This document shows, in pieces, positions 31,950-39,412 of a DNA stretch of 43,085 nucleotides. Position 1 is the first letter of the stretch, and each line of letters starts with the position of its first letter. The notes below the pieces were generated by a model, which saw only the letters and a list, made by a program, of their open reading frames with translations, was not told where the DNA came from and searched no databases. The stretch spans positions 470,433 through 513,517 of the forward strand of contig NZ_BBOJ01000003.1 in NCBI RefSeq assembly GCF_000974445.1, in the 5' to 3' direction. This DNA comes from Lentzea aerocolonigenes. Its GTDB lineage: Bacteria > Actinomycetota > Actinomycetes > Mycobacteriales > Pseudonocardiaceae. Position numbers and translations under genes: made by a program.

Positions 31950-32837
31950 TCAAGCGGGGCGGATCATGCCCTCCTGGGCAACGGTGGCGAGATGACGGCC
32001 GTCGCGGGTGAAGAAACGGCCGGAACCCAGGCCGCGGCCCGCATCTGCAGCGACCGCCTCCTGCACGTAGAGCAGCCAGTCGCCGACCGGTGCCTCGCGG
32101 TGGAACCACATGGCGTGGTCGAGGCTCGCGGTGACCAGGCCCGGCCGCGCCCACGGCAGGTCGAGCACCCGCAGGATCGGCTCCAGGATCGTGTAGTCGC
32201 ACATGTACGCCAGTGCGGCCAGGTCGCGTTGGGCGTCGGTCAGGCCCTCGACCGGGCGCAACGCGTCGAACGGCTTGAGCCACACCGCCTGGTGCGGCAC
32301 CCGCTCGCCCTCGACCGAGAGGTAGACGGGACCGGGCACGTGCCGCATGTCGAAGCTGCGCCCGGCGGACCAGTAGGCCTTCGACTCCTCGGTCATCGTG
32401 CCGCCGCTGCGCCCGGCGAGGTAGTCCGCCGAACTGGGCAGCGTCTCCGGAGCGGGCAGTCCCTCGGTGAACGCGGCCTGGAAGGTGCCACCCGGTTCAC
32501 CGGCGGCGAAGTTCGCCAGGCAGACGTAGAGAGGCTTGCCGTTCTGGTAGCCGCGGACCTGCCGGGTGCTGTAGCCCCGGCCGTCGCGCAGCAACTCCAC
32601 CTCGTACCGCACCTGCGCGCCGATGTCGGCCGGACGCAGGAAGTAGCTGTGCATCGAGTGCAGCGTCTTGCCGTCGGTCACCGAACGCATGGCCGCGGCG
32701 GCCGCGGCCGCGACGAGGTCTCCCCCGTAGGCCTTGGGCCACGGGCAGGGCTGGGTGACGGCGGTGAACGCCAGGTCGAAGTGCTCCGGGTCGGCCTTCT
32801 CCAGCGTGATCGCGGAGGTGAAGATCGCAGAGGTCAT
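31950..32837 (-). CDS. Acyl-CoA thioesterase II (TesB-like), 295 aa
   Basis: A double hot-dog thioesterase: the N-terminal half contains PWPKAYGGDLVAAAAAAAMRSV and LHSMHSYFLRPADIG, the C-terminal half SLDHAMWFHREAPVGDWLLY with catalytic Asp240 and VAQEGMIR with Gln288. The position that in E. coli TesB holds the third residue (Thr) reads EAVAAD here, so that side chain may be missing; this rests on a remembered alignment. In this operon it probably releases the hydroxylated acid from its CoA ester. ATG at 32837 overlaps the cupin stop as ATGA; an upstream GTG at 32849 is less likely. Confidence 0.9.
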   Translation of the reverse strand: MTSAIFTSAITLEKADPEHFDLAFTAVTQPCPWPKAYGGDLVAAAAAAAMRSVTDGKTLHSMHSYFLRPADIGAQVRYEVELLRDGRGYSTRQVRGYQNGKPLYVCLANFAAGEPGGTFQAAFTEGLPAPETLPSSADYLAGRSGGTMTEESKAYWSAGRSFDMRHVPGPVYLSVEGERVPHQAVWLKPFDALRPVEGLTDAQRDLAALAYMCDYTILEPILRVLDLPWARPGLVTASLDHAMWFHREAPVGDWLLYVQEAVAADAGRGLGSGRFFTRDGRHLATVAQEGMIRPA

Positions 32838-33316
32838 CGGGTCAGCCAATCGCGCAGATCCTCGTCTGGCACGTCATCCAGGTTGACGACGATGTTCTCC
32901 GGAGTGCGCGTCGTCATCCACGTGAGCGGTTTCGTGCGCGAGAGGTTGCACTCGATGTGCGGCATGAACGGCGGCACGAACACCCAGTCGCCCTCCTCCA
33001 TGTCGACGTAGTCCTCGAACTTCTCGCCGAAGTAGATGCGTGCCCGTCCCGACAGGACGTACCCGCCGGTCTCGGCCTCGCCGTGGTGGTGGGTGACCGA
33101 GCGGTAGCCGGGCTCGTTGCTGACCTTGCCGAACCACAGCCTGCGGGCCGGGGTGTGCTGGATGCTCACGCCGGAGATCCGCACCGCCCCACCGGAGTCG
33201 GCGGTGTCCGGGTTCTCCGCGCCACCCCGCGTCACCACCGGGGCGACGAGGCCGCTGGGCAGCCGGTACATCGAGTTGTCGCCTTCGAGCTGGTACTTGC
33301 TCAGGTCGGGCTCCAT
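32834..33316 (-). CDS. Single-domain cupin, candidate ring-cleavage dioxygenase, 160 aa
   Basis: Both cupin motifs are complete: GYRSVTHHHGEAETGGYVLSG with His76, His78 and Glu82, and GDWVFVPPFMPHIECN with His120, giving a full 3-His/1-Glu metal site. At 160 residues it is half the size of bicupin gentisate 1,2-dioxygenases. Being first in an operon with an aryl-CoA ligase, hydroxylase and thioesterase, it is the best candidate for the oxygen-dependent ring opening, because no other dioxygenase is encoded nearby. That role is inference; an isomerase or regulatory cupin is possible. ATG at 33316 follows a near-leaderless promoter with a perfect TTGACA. Confidence 0.85.
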   Translation of the reverse strand: MEPDLSKYQLEGDNSMYRLPSGLVAPVVTRGGAENPDTADSGGAVRISGVSIQHTPARRLWFGKVSNEPGYRSVTHHHGEAETGGYVLSGRARIYFGEKFEDYVDMEEGDWVFVPPFMPHIECNLSRTKPLTWMTTRTPENIVVNLDDVPDEDLRDWLTR

Positions 33317-33323
33317 ATCTCGT

Positions 33324-33351
33324 ATTCTTCACGACCGTCAGATAGTGTCAA
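33324..33351 (-). promoter_or_regulatory. Promoter of the cupin/ligase/hydroxylase operon
   Basis: On the minus strand TTGACA (33351-33346) and AAGAAT (33329-33324) are 16 bases apart. The start of transcription would fall very near the cupin ATG at 33316. Confidence 0.6.
33343..33348 (+). promoter_or_regulatory. Candidate -10 box for the RidA gene (TAGTGT)
   Basis: The box ends nine bases before the RidA ATG, and no ribosome site lies between, so the transcript would be leaderless. It overlaps the opposing -35 box. GTATT (33322-33326) and AATAC (33350-33354) form an inverted pair around this 40-bp divergent region and may hold a PaaX site. Confidence 0.4.
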
Positions 33352-33356
33352 TACAC

Positions 33357-33773
33357 ATGAGGCCTGTAGCAGTGAATCCGGCGAGTCTCCCGGCACCGAG
33401 CGGCTACTCCCACGGCACGCTCGTGGGCACGACGCTGCACCTGGGCGGGCAGACGGCGACCGACGCCGACATGAAGATCGTTCCCGGCGGCATCGTCGAG
33501 CAGTTCCGCCAGGCGTTCGGCAACGTGCTCACCACGTTGCGCGAGGTCGGGGGCGAGCCGGAAGACCTGGTCAGCATCACGATCTACCTCACGGACATCC
33601 CGGACTACCAGGCGCACGGCAAGGAGATCGGCAAGGTGTGGCGCGAGCTCGCCGGCCCCGTCTACCCGGCCATGGCGGGCATCGGCTGCACCGGGCTGTG
33701 GCAGCCGGACGCCCTCATCGAGATCCTCGGTGTCGCGGTCATCCCGGAAGACCGCCTGGTCAGGCCGAGCTGA
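33357..33773 (+). CDS. RidA (YjgF/UK114) family deaminase, 138 aa
   Basis: A trimeric enamine/imine hydrolase family. The features are PSGYSHGTLVGTTLHLGGQT near 14-33, QFRQAFGNVLTTLREVGGEPEDLVSITIYLTD, and the C-terminal PAMAGIGCTGLWQPDALIEILGVAVI; the usual catalytic Arg (PAR) position reads PAM here. Besides general imine removal, the family includes 2-aminomuconate deaminase. In this cluster a deaminase for a ring-cleavage product would fit an aminated substrate such as anthranilate. ATG at 33357 is chosen over upstream frames that overlap the cupin gene; the transcript is probably leaderless. Confidence 0.88.
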   Translation: MRPVAVNPASLPAPSGYSHGTLVGTTLHLGGQTATDADMKIVPGGIVEQFRQAFGNVLTTLREVGGEPEDLVSITIYLTDIPDYQAHGKEIGKVWRELAGPVYPAMAGIGCTGLWQPDALIEILGVAVIPEDRLVRPS

Positions 33774-33814
33774 ATCGATAGCGTTTTCATGATCAGCGAA
33801 ATGGAGACGCCATA

Positions 33815-34666
33815 GTGAAGATCGGTTCTCTCACCGTCGACGGCGTCCGCCGCGCCGGTCTCGTGCACGCCGCGGAGCAGTCGATCACGTTGCTGGACAC
33901 GACCGTCGACGACGTCGTGCGGGGCGGACCGACGGGTGCCCGCGGTGAGGTGCTGCCGCTCTCGCAGGTCCGGCTCGAGTCGCCGGTGCACCGCTTCAAC
34001 CGCGACGTCCTGTGCACCGGCTGGAACTACCTCGACCACTTCGAGGAGTCGAAGGGCAAGCGCGAGGGGCAGGGCCCCACCGAGATGCCGCTGCACCCGA
34101 CGTTCTTCACCAAGGGCCCGGACACGGTCATCGGCCCGTTCGACGACATCGCCTACGACCCGGCGCTTTCGCAGAAGTGGGACTACGAGGCCGAGATCGC
34201 GATGGTCATCGGCCGCGACGGCCGCTCGATCCCCGAGGAGAAGGCGCTCGACCACGTCTTCGGCTTCCTCGTCGCCAACGACGTCTCGCAGCGCGATCTC
34301 CAACGCGCGCACGGCGGGCAGTGGCTCAAGGGCAAGAGCATCGACGCCACCATGCCGCTCGGACCGTGGATCACCACACCCGACGAAGTGGACCTCGCCG
34401 GCATGCAGGTGCAGTGCGAGGTCAACGGCGTGCTGCTGCAGAACGCCTCCAGCGCGCAGATGGCGTTCTCGTTCGCCCGGATCATTTCCGAGCTCAGCCG
34501 CGGCATGACCCTGCGCGCCGGGGACGTGGTCCTCACCGGCACGCCCAGCGGCATCGGCAGCGCCCGCGAGCCGCAGATCTTCCCCCGCGACGGCGACGTG
34601 GTGGTGACTCGCGTGAGCGGGCTGGGCGAGCTGCGCAACACTGTCACCCTCACGGAACTCAGCTGA
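33815..34666 (+). CDS. FAH-family acylpyruvate/fumarylpyruvate hydrolase, 283 aa
   Basis: A fumarylacetoacetate hydrolase-fold enzyme. The metal ligands are at the expected places: Glu125 and Glu127 in WDYEAEIAMVIG and Asp156 in VANDVSQRD; the fold-typical GQWLKGKSIDATMPLGPWI and LTGTPSGIG follow. The short N-terminal region (residues 1-60) is that of the bacterial FAHD/acylpyruvase group, not of the larger tyrosine-pathway enzyme. It would split a fumarylpyruvate-like ring-cleavage product into pyruvate and a dicarboxylic acid. GTG at 33815 has GGAGA seven bases upstream. It lies 41 bases after RidA and 14 bases before the PaaX start. Confidence 0.92.
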   Translation: MKIGSLTVDGVRRAGLVHAAEQSITLLDTTVDDVVRGGPTGARGEVLPLSQVRLESPVHRFNRDVLCTGWNYLDHFEESKGKREGQGPTEMPLHPTFFTKGPDTVIGPFDDIAYDPALSQKWDYEAEIAMVIGRDGRSIPEEKALDHVFGFLVANDVSQRDLQRAHGGQWLKGKSIDATMPLGPWITTPDEVDLAGMQVQCEVNGVLLQNASSAQMAFSFARIISELSRGMTLRAGDVVLTGTPSGIGSAREPQIFPRDGDVVVTRVSGLGELRNTVTLTELS

Positions 34667-34680
34667 CCGAGGAGAGGGCC

Positions 34681-35523
34681 CTGAACGTCGCGCTGACCAC
34701 AGAACCGACGGCCGGCACCGGGCGCGACCGGCTCGGCCCGCTCATCGTCACGATCTTCGGCCTCTACGCCCGCGGCGAGGACAACTGGCTCTCCGTGGCG
34801 TCCGTCGTCCAGCTCATGGCGGACCTCGGCGTGGAGGGCCAGGCCGTGCGGTCGTCGATCTCGCGGCTCAAGCGCCGCGGCGTGGTCCGCAGCGACCGCC
34901 GCGACGGCGCCGCGGGGTACGCCCTGTCGGAGCAGACCCTGGAGACGCTCGCGGAAGGCGACGCCCGGATCTTCGAACGCCGGCGCGCGACCGCCGACGA
35001 CGGGTGGCTCGTGGTCGTGTTCTCCGTGCCCGAGTCCGAACGGGAGAAGCGCCACGCGCTGCGCACCAGCCTGACCCAGCTCGGCTTCGGCACGGCGGCG
35101 CCGGGGGTGTGGGTCGCGCCGGGCAACCTCGCCGCGGAGACCCGGCGGACCCTGGAACGCCGCGGGCTGGCCGAGTACGTGGACATCTTCACCGGCGAGC
35201 ACTTCGCGTTCGGGGACCTGCGGTCGAAGGTGCGCACGTGGTGGGACCTCGACGAGCTGGCCGACCTGTACGCGGACTTCCTGCGCCGCCACCGGCCAGA
35301 GCTCGACATCAGCGTGACGACCCCGGAGCAGGCGTTCCAGATCTACGTGCCGATGCTGACCCAGTGGCGCCGCCTGCCCTACAGCGACCCCGGACTCCCC
35401 CTCGCACTGCTGCCTCCCGGGTGGAACGGCGTCACGGCCGAAACGTTGTTCGAGGAGCTCAACACCACGCTGAGCGCGCCGGCACGCGAGCACGCGCTGG
35501 CCGTGATCCACGGCCAGGCCTGA
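34681..35523 (+). CDS. PaaX-family repressor with a probable CTG start, 280 aa
   Basis: PaaX-type regulators repress aromatic-CoA catabolic genes and are relieved by aryl-CoA thioesters. The N-terminal winged helix (PLIVTIFGLYARGEDNWLSVASVVQLMADLG, then VRSSISRLKRRGVV) and the middle and C-terminal domains (WLVVVFSVPESEREKR, WRRLPYSDPGLPLALLPPGW) are all present. No ATG, GTG or TTG lies in frame between the end of the FAH gene and the winged helix. The CTG at 34681 has GAGGAG six bases upstream and gives the expected length. A CTG at 34693 is the other option. It probably senses the aryl-CoA made by the ligase. Confidence 0.9.
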   Translation: MNVALTTEPTAGTGRDRLGPLIVTIFGLYARGEDNWLSVASVVQLMADLGVEGQAVRSSISRLKRRGVVRSDRRDGAAGYALSEQTLETLAEGDARIFERRRATADDGWLVVVFSVPESEREKRHALRTSLTQLGFGTAAPGVWVAPGNLAAETRRTLERRGLAEYVDIFTGEHFAFGDLRSKVRTWWDLDELADLYADFLRRHRPELDISVTTPEQAFQIYVPMLTQWRRLPYSDPGLPLALLPPGWNGVTAETLFEELNTTLSAPAREHALAVIHGQA

Positions 35524-35546
35524 CGCGTGCCGGCACGTCCATCAGG

Positions 35547-36689
35547 TCACCAGATGGAGTAGGACGCGATCACCGCCTGCAGCCGCAGCGGACTCGTGCC
35601 GACCACGTCCTGGTAGCCGACCGCGAACATCCGCTCGGTGCCGGGGACCGCCGTGATGGCGCTGTACGCGGCACCTGGCACGGACGGCGCCGGCTTGGTC
35701 ACCCACGCGCCCGACGTGTAGGTGTTGAAGGCGGCCTGCGGCATCTGGTTGCCGATCACCCACGGAGCTCCCGACCTGCCGACCGCGACGCCCGGCACGC
35801 GTGAGGCGTTCAGACCGGGGACCTGCTGCCAGGTCGTGCCGTCACCGCGCACGACAACGCTGCCCGAGCCCATGCCGCCGGAGTCACCGACGGCCCAGAG
35901 GTCCTTCGAGGACCGGCCGTCGATGGACTGGAAGCTCATCTGCTGGTTCACGCCGACCTGGACGGCGCGCCAGGCAGTGCCGTTCCAGTGGAACAGCAGC
36001 GGCCCGGCGAACCCGTTCCACATGCCGTTGCCCGCCGCCCAGACGTCGTCGGGGGCGAACGCCTTGACGGCGTTGATGGTGCAGAAGTTCACGATGCCGC
36101 CGCCGTTCACGCACTCGGCCGGCGGCTGGTGCTCGACCCAGGACTGGCCGGTCCACTCGTGGAACACCGGCGTGTTGTCCCGGTAGCCGACGAGCCACGC
36201 CCGTCCGTCCACAACGGACAGATCGCGGATGCTCAGCCAGCTCGGCGTCGCACCGGCCGGGTAGGGAATCTGCGTCCACGCCGAACCGTCGTAGCGGTAC
36301 ACGAAGGTGGTGTTGTCGCCGGGGTCGTGCGCCGTCAGCGAGCCGGTCACCCAGACGTTGTTCACGGACGACGCCGCCACGTGCCGAAGGGACACCTTGC
36401 CCTGCACGGCGGGGACCGAGCTGCGCGACCAGCCGATCCCGTTCCACTTCAGGATCAGCGGATCACCGGTCGTGTACTGCTGCTCCGGGTCGTAGCCCTC
36501 GACGCCGACCGCCCAGGCGTGCGCGGAGTCGGCCGCGGCCACGTCCCTGAGGACGCTCGTCATCGTTGTCTGCGGGATCGGCGCCAGCCGCCAGGCGGGC
36601 GACGGCCTGGCATCGGCCGGACCGGAGAGAACAGCGGAAGCGGCGACCCCCACCGACAAGGCGGCGGCCAACCGTCTGCGAACACCCAT
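35547..36689 (-). CDS. Secreted seven-repeat beta-propeller protein, 380 aa
   Basis: A signal peptide (MGVRRRLAAALSVGVAASAV, cleavage likely near ADARPSPA) precedes seven repeats of about 45-55 residues. Each has a D-x-W-A-V-G-type strand and a W-x-G-x-x-W turn: AWAVGVEGYD, VWVTGSLTAHD, AWLVGYRDN, VWAAGNGMW, LWAVGDSGG, PWVIGNQMP, MFAVGYQDV. This pattern folds as a seven-bladed propeller exported from the cell. I know no function; two Cys (in ECVNGGGIVNFC) could form a disulphide. ATG at 36689 has TTGGGGG upstream. It is unrelated in repeat sequence to the propellers at 15.7-27.8 kb. Confidence 0.82.
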   Translation of the reverse strand: MGVRRRLAAALSVGVAASAVLSGPADARPSPAWRLAPIPQTTMTSVLRDVAAADSAHAWAVGVEGYDPEQQYTTGDPLILKWNGIGWSRSSVPAVQGKVSLRHVAASSVNNVWVTGSLTAHDPGDNTTFVYRYDGSAWTQIPYPAGATPSWLSIRDLSVVDGRAWLVGYRDNTPVFHEWTGQSWVEHQPPAECVNGGGIVNFCTINAVKAFAPDDVWAAGNGMWNGFAGPLLFHWNGTAWRAVQVGVNQQMSFQSIDGRSSKDLWAVGDSGGMGSGSVVVRGDGTTWQQVPGLNASRVPGVAVGRSGAPWVIGNQMPQAAFNTYTSGAWVTKPAPSVPGAAYSAITAVPGTERMFAVGYQDVVGTSPLRLQAVIASYSIW

Positions 36690-36821
36690 GCATACCCCCA
36701 AGAAATCGCTATGCCCAGGACACTCGGGTCGGATCATGCATGACCGCGGCCGGGAAACCAGGGGTTCGCCGCACATTGGTACGGATGCGCGGCGATCGTG
36801 ACGCCGCCGCGACGGCACTTA

Positions 36822-36842
36822 AACCCGAACGAGATTCGGGTT
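36822..36842. promoter_or_regulatory. Perfect hairpin AACCCGAA-CGAGA-TTCGGGTT
   Basis: An 8-bp perfect inverted repeat with a 5-base loop, placed in the 260-bp divergent region and ending four bases before a candidate -35 box. This position suits an operator better than a terminator. Confidence 0.6.
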
Positions 36843-36846
36843 AGTC

Positions 36847-36875
36847 TTGTGATCTGGTTCACTCCGGAGTAGAAC
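36847..36875 (+). promoter_or_regulatory. Candidate promoter of the first DUF3068 gene
   Basis: TTGTGA (36847-36852) and TAGAAC (36870-36875) are separated by exactly 17 bases, leaving a leader of about 65 bases before the GTG at 36950. Confidence 0.45.
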
Positions 36876-36949
36876 TGAACGCACGGTTACCGGAAAGCGC
36901 GCGCCTCACGGGACTTACCTCCCTGCCAACCGAATAGTTGTGAGGACTC

Positions 36950-38062
36950 GTGCGAACCGCAGTCTCAGCCGCCCTGCTCGGACTGGGTGCGTTCGCTGTC
37001 GCCACCGGACTGGTGCTGCAGCTGCACACCCACCCCTACCTCGCCAAGTTGCAGCACAACATCGACAACGTCTCGGTCTCCTCCGGCGAAGGCGTCACGG
37101 CGATCGTCTACCCGCCGAACGGGCTTCCCGAGATACGCCACAACCTCAGCGTCACGGCCACGACGCACGTCGAGGGCGACCTCTCGGCGCCGGAGGTCAA
37201 GCAGAACGGTGACGTCACCGTCTGGAAGCGGTCGACGATCGTCAAGGAGAGCAAGGACGACCTCGTCCTCAGCGCCGAGGTGCGCCGGATCTGCATCGAC
37301 CGCCGCACCGGCGAGGCCGTCGCGCCGTGCCACGGCGAGTTCTACGAGACCGAGCAGGGCAAGCGGATGATCGGCCAGGGCGCCAAGCCGTTGCACCCCG
37401 GCCTCAACTTCGTGTTCCCGTTCGGCACCGAGAAGCGTGACTACCGTTGGTACGACACGGTTCTCAAGGAGCCGGTCCCGATCCACTTCGCCGGCGAGCA
37501 GCAGTTGCAGGGGCTCGACGTCTACCGGTTCGTGCACACGATCGAACCGAGGGAGCTGGATCATTTCCAGGTGCCCGGTTCCATGATCGGCAGTCGAGAG
37601 TCCTCCGTGGACGTCACGCAGTACTACGGCGTCACCCGCACGTTGCTGGTCGAGCCCGAGACCGGGGCGGTGCTGTCGCTGCGCGAGGACATCAAGCAGG
37701 AGCTGCGCACGGTGACGCAGCGCGCGGGCGAGGGGACCTACGCGTTCGACGGCGAGCTCGCGCTGACGCCCGCCTCGGTCACCGCGAACGTCGACGAGGT
37801 CAAGAAGAACCGGCCGCTGCTGTTCATGATCACCACGCTGCCGACGATCCTCTGGGTCTCCGGTGCCGTGCTGATCGCGGCCGCGCTCGTCCTGCTGCTG
37901 CTCCACCGCCGGGGTTTCCTCGTCGCCGGAGTGGCGCTGGTGATCGGTGCCTGCCTCGGTACCGGCACCACTTTCTGGGTCACCAACGCCAGCGACCCGG
38001 ACAGCTCCCTCGACCTGAAGAACGTCGTGTCCTCCACGAACGTCGACTACGGCCTGCGGTGA
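36950..38062 (+). CDS. DUF3068 (PorA-like) envelope protein, 370 aa
   Basis: An N-terminal membrane helix (AALLGLGAFAVATGLVLQL), a large extracytoplasmic beta domain of about 270 residues, and two to three C-terminal helices (ILWVSGAVLIAAALVLLLL, FLVAGVALVIGACLGTG). The conserved pairs RRICIDRRTGEAVAPCHGEF (two Cys, a likely disulphide) and FVFPFGTEKRDYRWYDT are hallmarks of DUF3068, found in the envelope of mycolic and related actinobacteria. Its role is unknown. The GTG start has GAGGA close upstream. Its 3' end overlaps the converging amidase-like gene by 16 bases. It is a paralogue of the protein at 39413-40369. Confidence 0.88.
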   Translation: MRTAVSAALLGLGAFAVATGLVLQLHTHPYLAKLQHNIDNVSVSSGEGVTAIVYPPNGLPEIRHNLSVTATTHVEGDLSAPEVKQNGDVTVWKRSTIVKESKDDLVLSAEVRRICIDRRTGEAVAPCHGEFYETEQGKRMIGQGAKPLHPGLNFVFPFGTEKRDYRWYDTVLKEPVPIHFAGEQQLQGLDVYRFVHTIEPRELDHFQVPGSMIGSRESSVDVTQYYGVTRTLLVEPETGAVLSLREDIKQELRTVTQRAGEGTYAFDGELALTPASVTANVDEVKKNRPLLFMITTLPTILWVSGAVLIAAALVLLLLHRRGFLVAGVALVIGACLGTGTTFWVTNASDPDSSLDLKNVVSSTNVDYGLR

Positions 38063-39174
38063 ACTTCCCCTTCCTCCTCGATGATCCGGGCGACGCCGAG
38101 CAGCGCGCCCTCCGCCGCCGGGACCGCGATGACGGTCACCGGCAGCGGGTTGCCGTCGGCGTCCCAGCTCGCCCGCACCGACACGGCCGGATAGCCGCTC
38201 ACCCTCCACAGCGGTGCGAACGGCGACGTGGCGCCGTTGCGCACCAGCACGCCGCCGGGCAGCGCCATCGTCTCGGCAGGGCCGGTGTAGCCGGGCGTCA
38301 CGAGCACGTCGACGCCCGCGAACATCTGGTCCAGCATCACGCGTTCCGCGGCCCTCAGCGACCGGCACAGGCCGCGCAACGGCGTCGGCACGACCTTGCC
38401 GAGCAGTTCGAGCTCACGCCTGCCGGCGGTCAGGTGGGGCGCCAGCAGGAGCCGGGACTCGCTGGCGAGGTGCGGGTCGTGGTCGACGACCTCGTTGGCG
38501 TGCATCGACAACAGGGCGGCGACGTCCTCGACGGCCCGCCGCATGGGCGCGCGTGTGCGCGTCGTCATCGAGACGCCACGCAGAGACACACCGATCCGCA
38601 GTGGACGATCAGCGGGCTTGGCCTGCCAGCCGAGTCCCGTGAGGACGTGCGCCACGTCGGTCACGCTCCTGGCCAGCACGCCGGCCCCACCGGACGCCTC
38701 GTAGCCGACGACGCCCGCGGCACCGGCCGGAACCCGGCCCGCACCGGGCGCCCGGCGCGCGAGCACGGCGGACACCACACCCGACGAGACGGCGACCGCG
38801 GTGCCGGACACCCGAGGGTCGAGCAGCGTGGCGGGCAGTGCCGGCGAGGGGTTGCGGTGTCTTTCGGCGGCGGACGTCCGTCCCACCACGACGGCACCGG
38901 CGGCGGTCAGCACACCGGATGCCGAGTGCGGCAAGGAATCTTCGACCGCGAGCGGAAGGCCGAGCAGGGCGCCGCGCTCGCCGCGGGCCAACCGCCGATC
39001 GGCCTCCTCGGCACTGCGCCGGGCGGCGGTCAAATCGACATCTGTGAAAACCTCGCGCAGGGAGCCGAGCCGATGTTCCGTCGTCGCAAGGAGTTCTGCT
39101 GCGGTGGTCGTACCGCTGGCGAGCAGCCGGGCCTGGTCGGCTGCTCCGGGATAGCACACAGGGGTTTCTGCCAC
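38047..39174 (-). CDS. Amidase-signature homologue lacking catalytic residues, 375 aa
   Basis: The fold is recognisable: an N-terminal ARLLASGTTTAAELLATTEHRL, the LLGLPLAVED segment, the GVVGYEASGGAGVLARSVTDVAHVL segment, and the C-terminal VDVLVTPGYTGPAETM and WRVSGYPAVSVRA. But the Ser-cisSer-Lys triad is broken. The catalytic Lys of (P)VAVKD reads Glu78, and the nucleophile in GGSIRIPA reads Ala145 in GAGRVPA; the GGSSGG loop reads PRVSGT. At 375 residues it is also shorter than working amidases (about 450-500). I call it a pseudoenzyme kept as an intact frame. GTG at 39174 has GGAGGA six bases upstream. It lies between the two DUF3068 genes on the opposite strand. Confidence 0.82.
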   Translation of the reverse strand: MAETPVCYPGAADQARLLASGTTTAAELLATTEHRLGSLREVFTDVDLTAARRSAEEADRRLARGERGALLGLPLAVEDSLPHSASGVLTAAGAVVVGRTSAAERHRNPSPALPATLLDPRVSGTAVAVSSGVVSAVLARRAPGAGRVPAGAAGVVGYEASGGAGVLARSVTDVAHVLTGLGWQAKPADRPLRIGVSLRGVSMTTRTRAPMRRAVEDVAALLSMHANEVVDHDPHLASESRLLLAPHLTAGRRELELLGKVVPTPLRGLCRSLRAAERVMLDQMFAGVDVLVTPGYTGPAETMALPGGVLVRNGATSPFAPLWRVSGYPAVSVRASWDADGNPLPVTVIAVPAAEGALLGVARIIEEEGEVHRRP

Positions 39175-39341
39175 GTGTCTCTTCCTCCGGCATCGTCGCC
39201 GATGAGTCAGGAGCTGGTTCTTTCAGCTGCTACCCGTTGGACAGCAGGGGTTGCGCCGAACGGCTCTGCGTTGCGGCGGCCGAGTAGCTGCTTTCGTCAC
39301 GCGGACCGATCAAGATGACTTCTGTCACCCCACCCGGGGGG

Positions 39342-39369
39342 TTGCGCAGAGGTTACTGTCCGGTAGTTT
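39342..39369 (+). promoter_or_regulatory. Candidate promoter of the second DUF3068 gene
   Basis: TTGCGC (39342-39347) and TAGTTT (39364-39369) with a 16-base spacer, about 43 bases before the GTG. The rest of the 238-bp gap from 39175 shows nothing I can name. Confidence 0.4.
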
Positions 39370-39412
39370 GCACGCCACTGTGACGTCCATCTCACGTCTA
39401 TAAGGAGGACGG

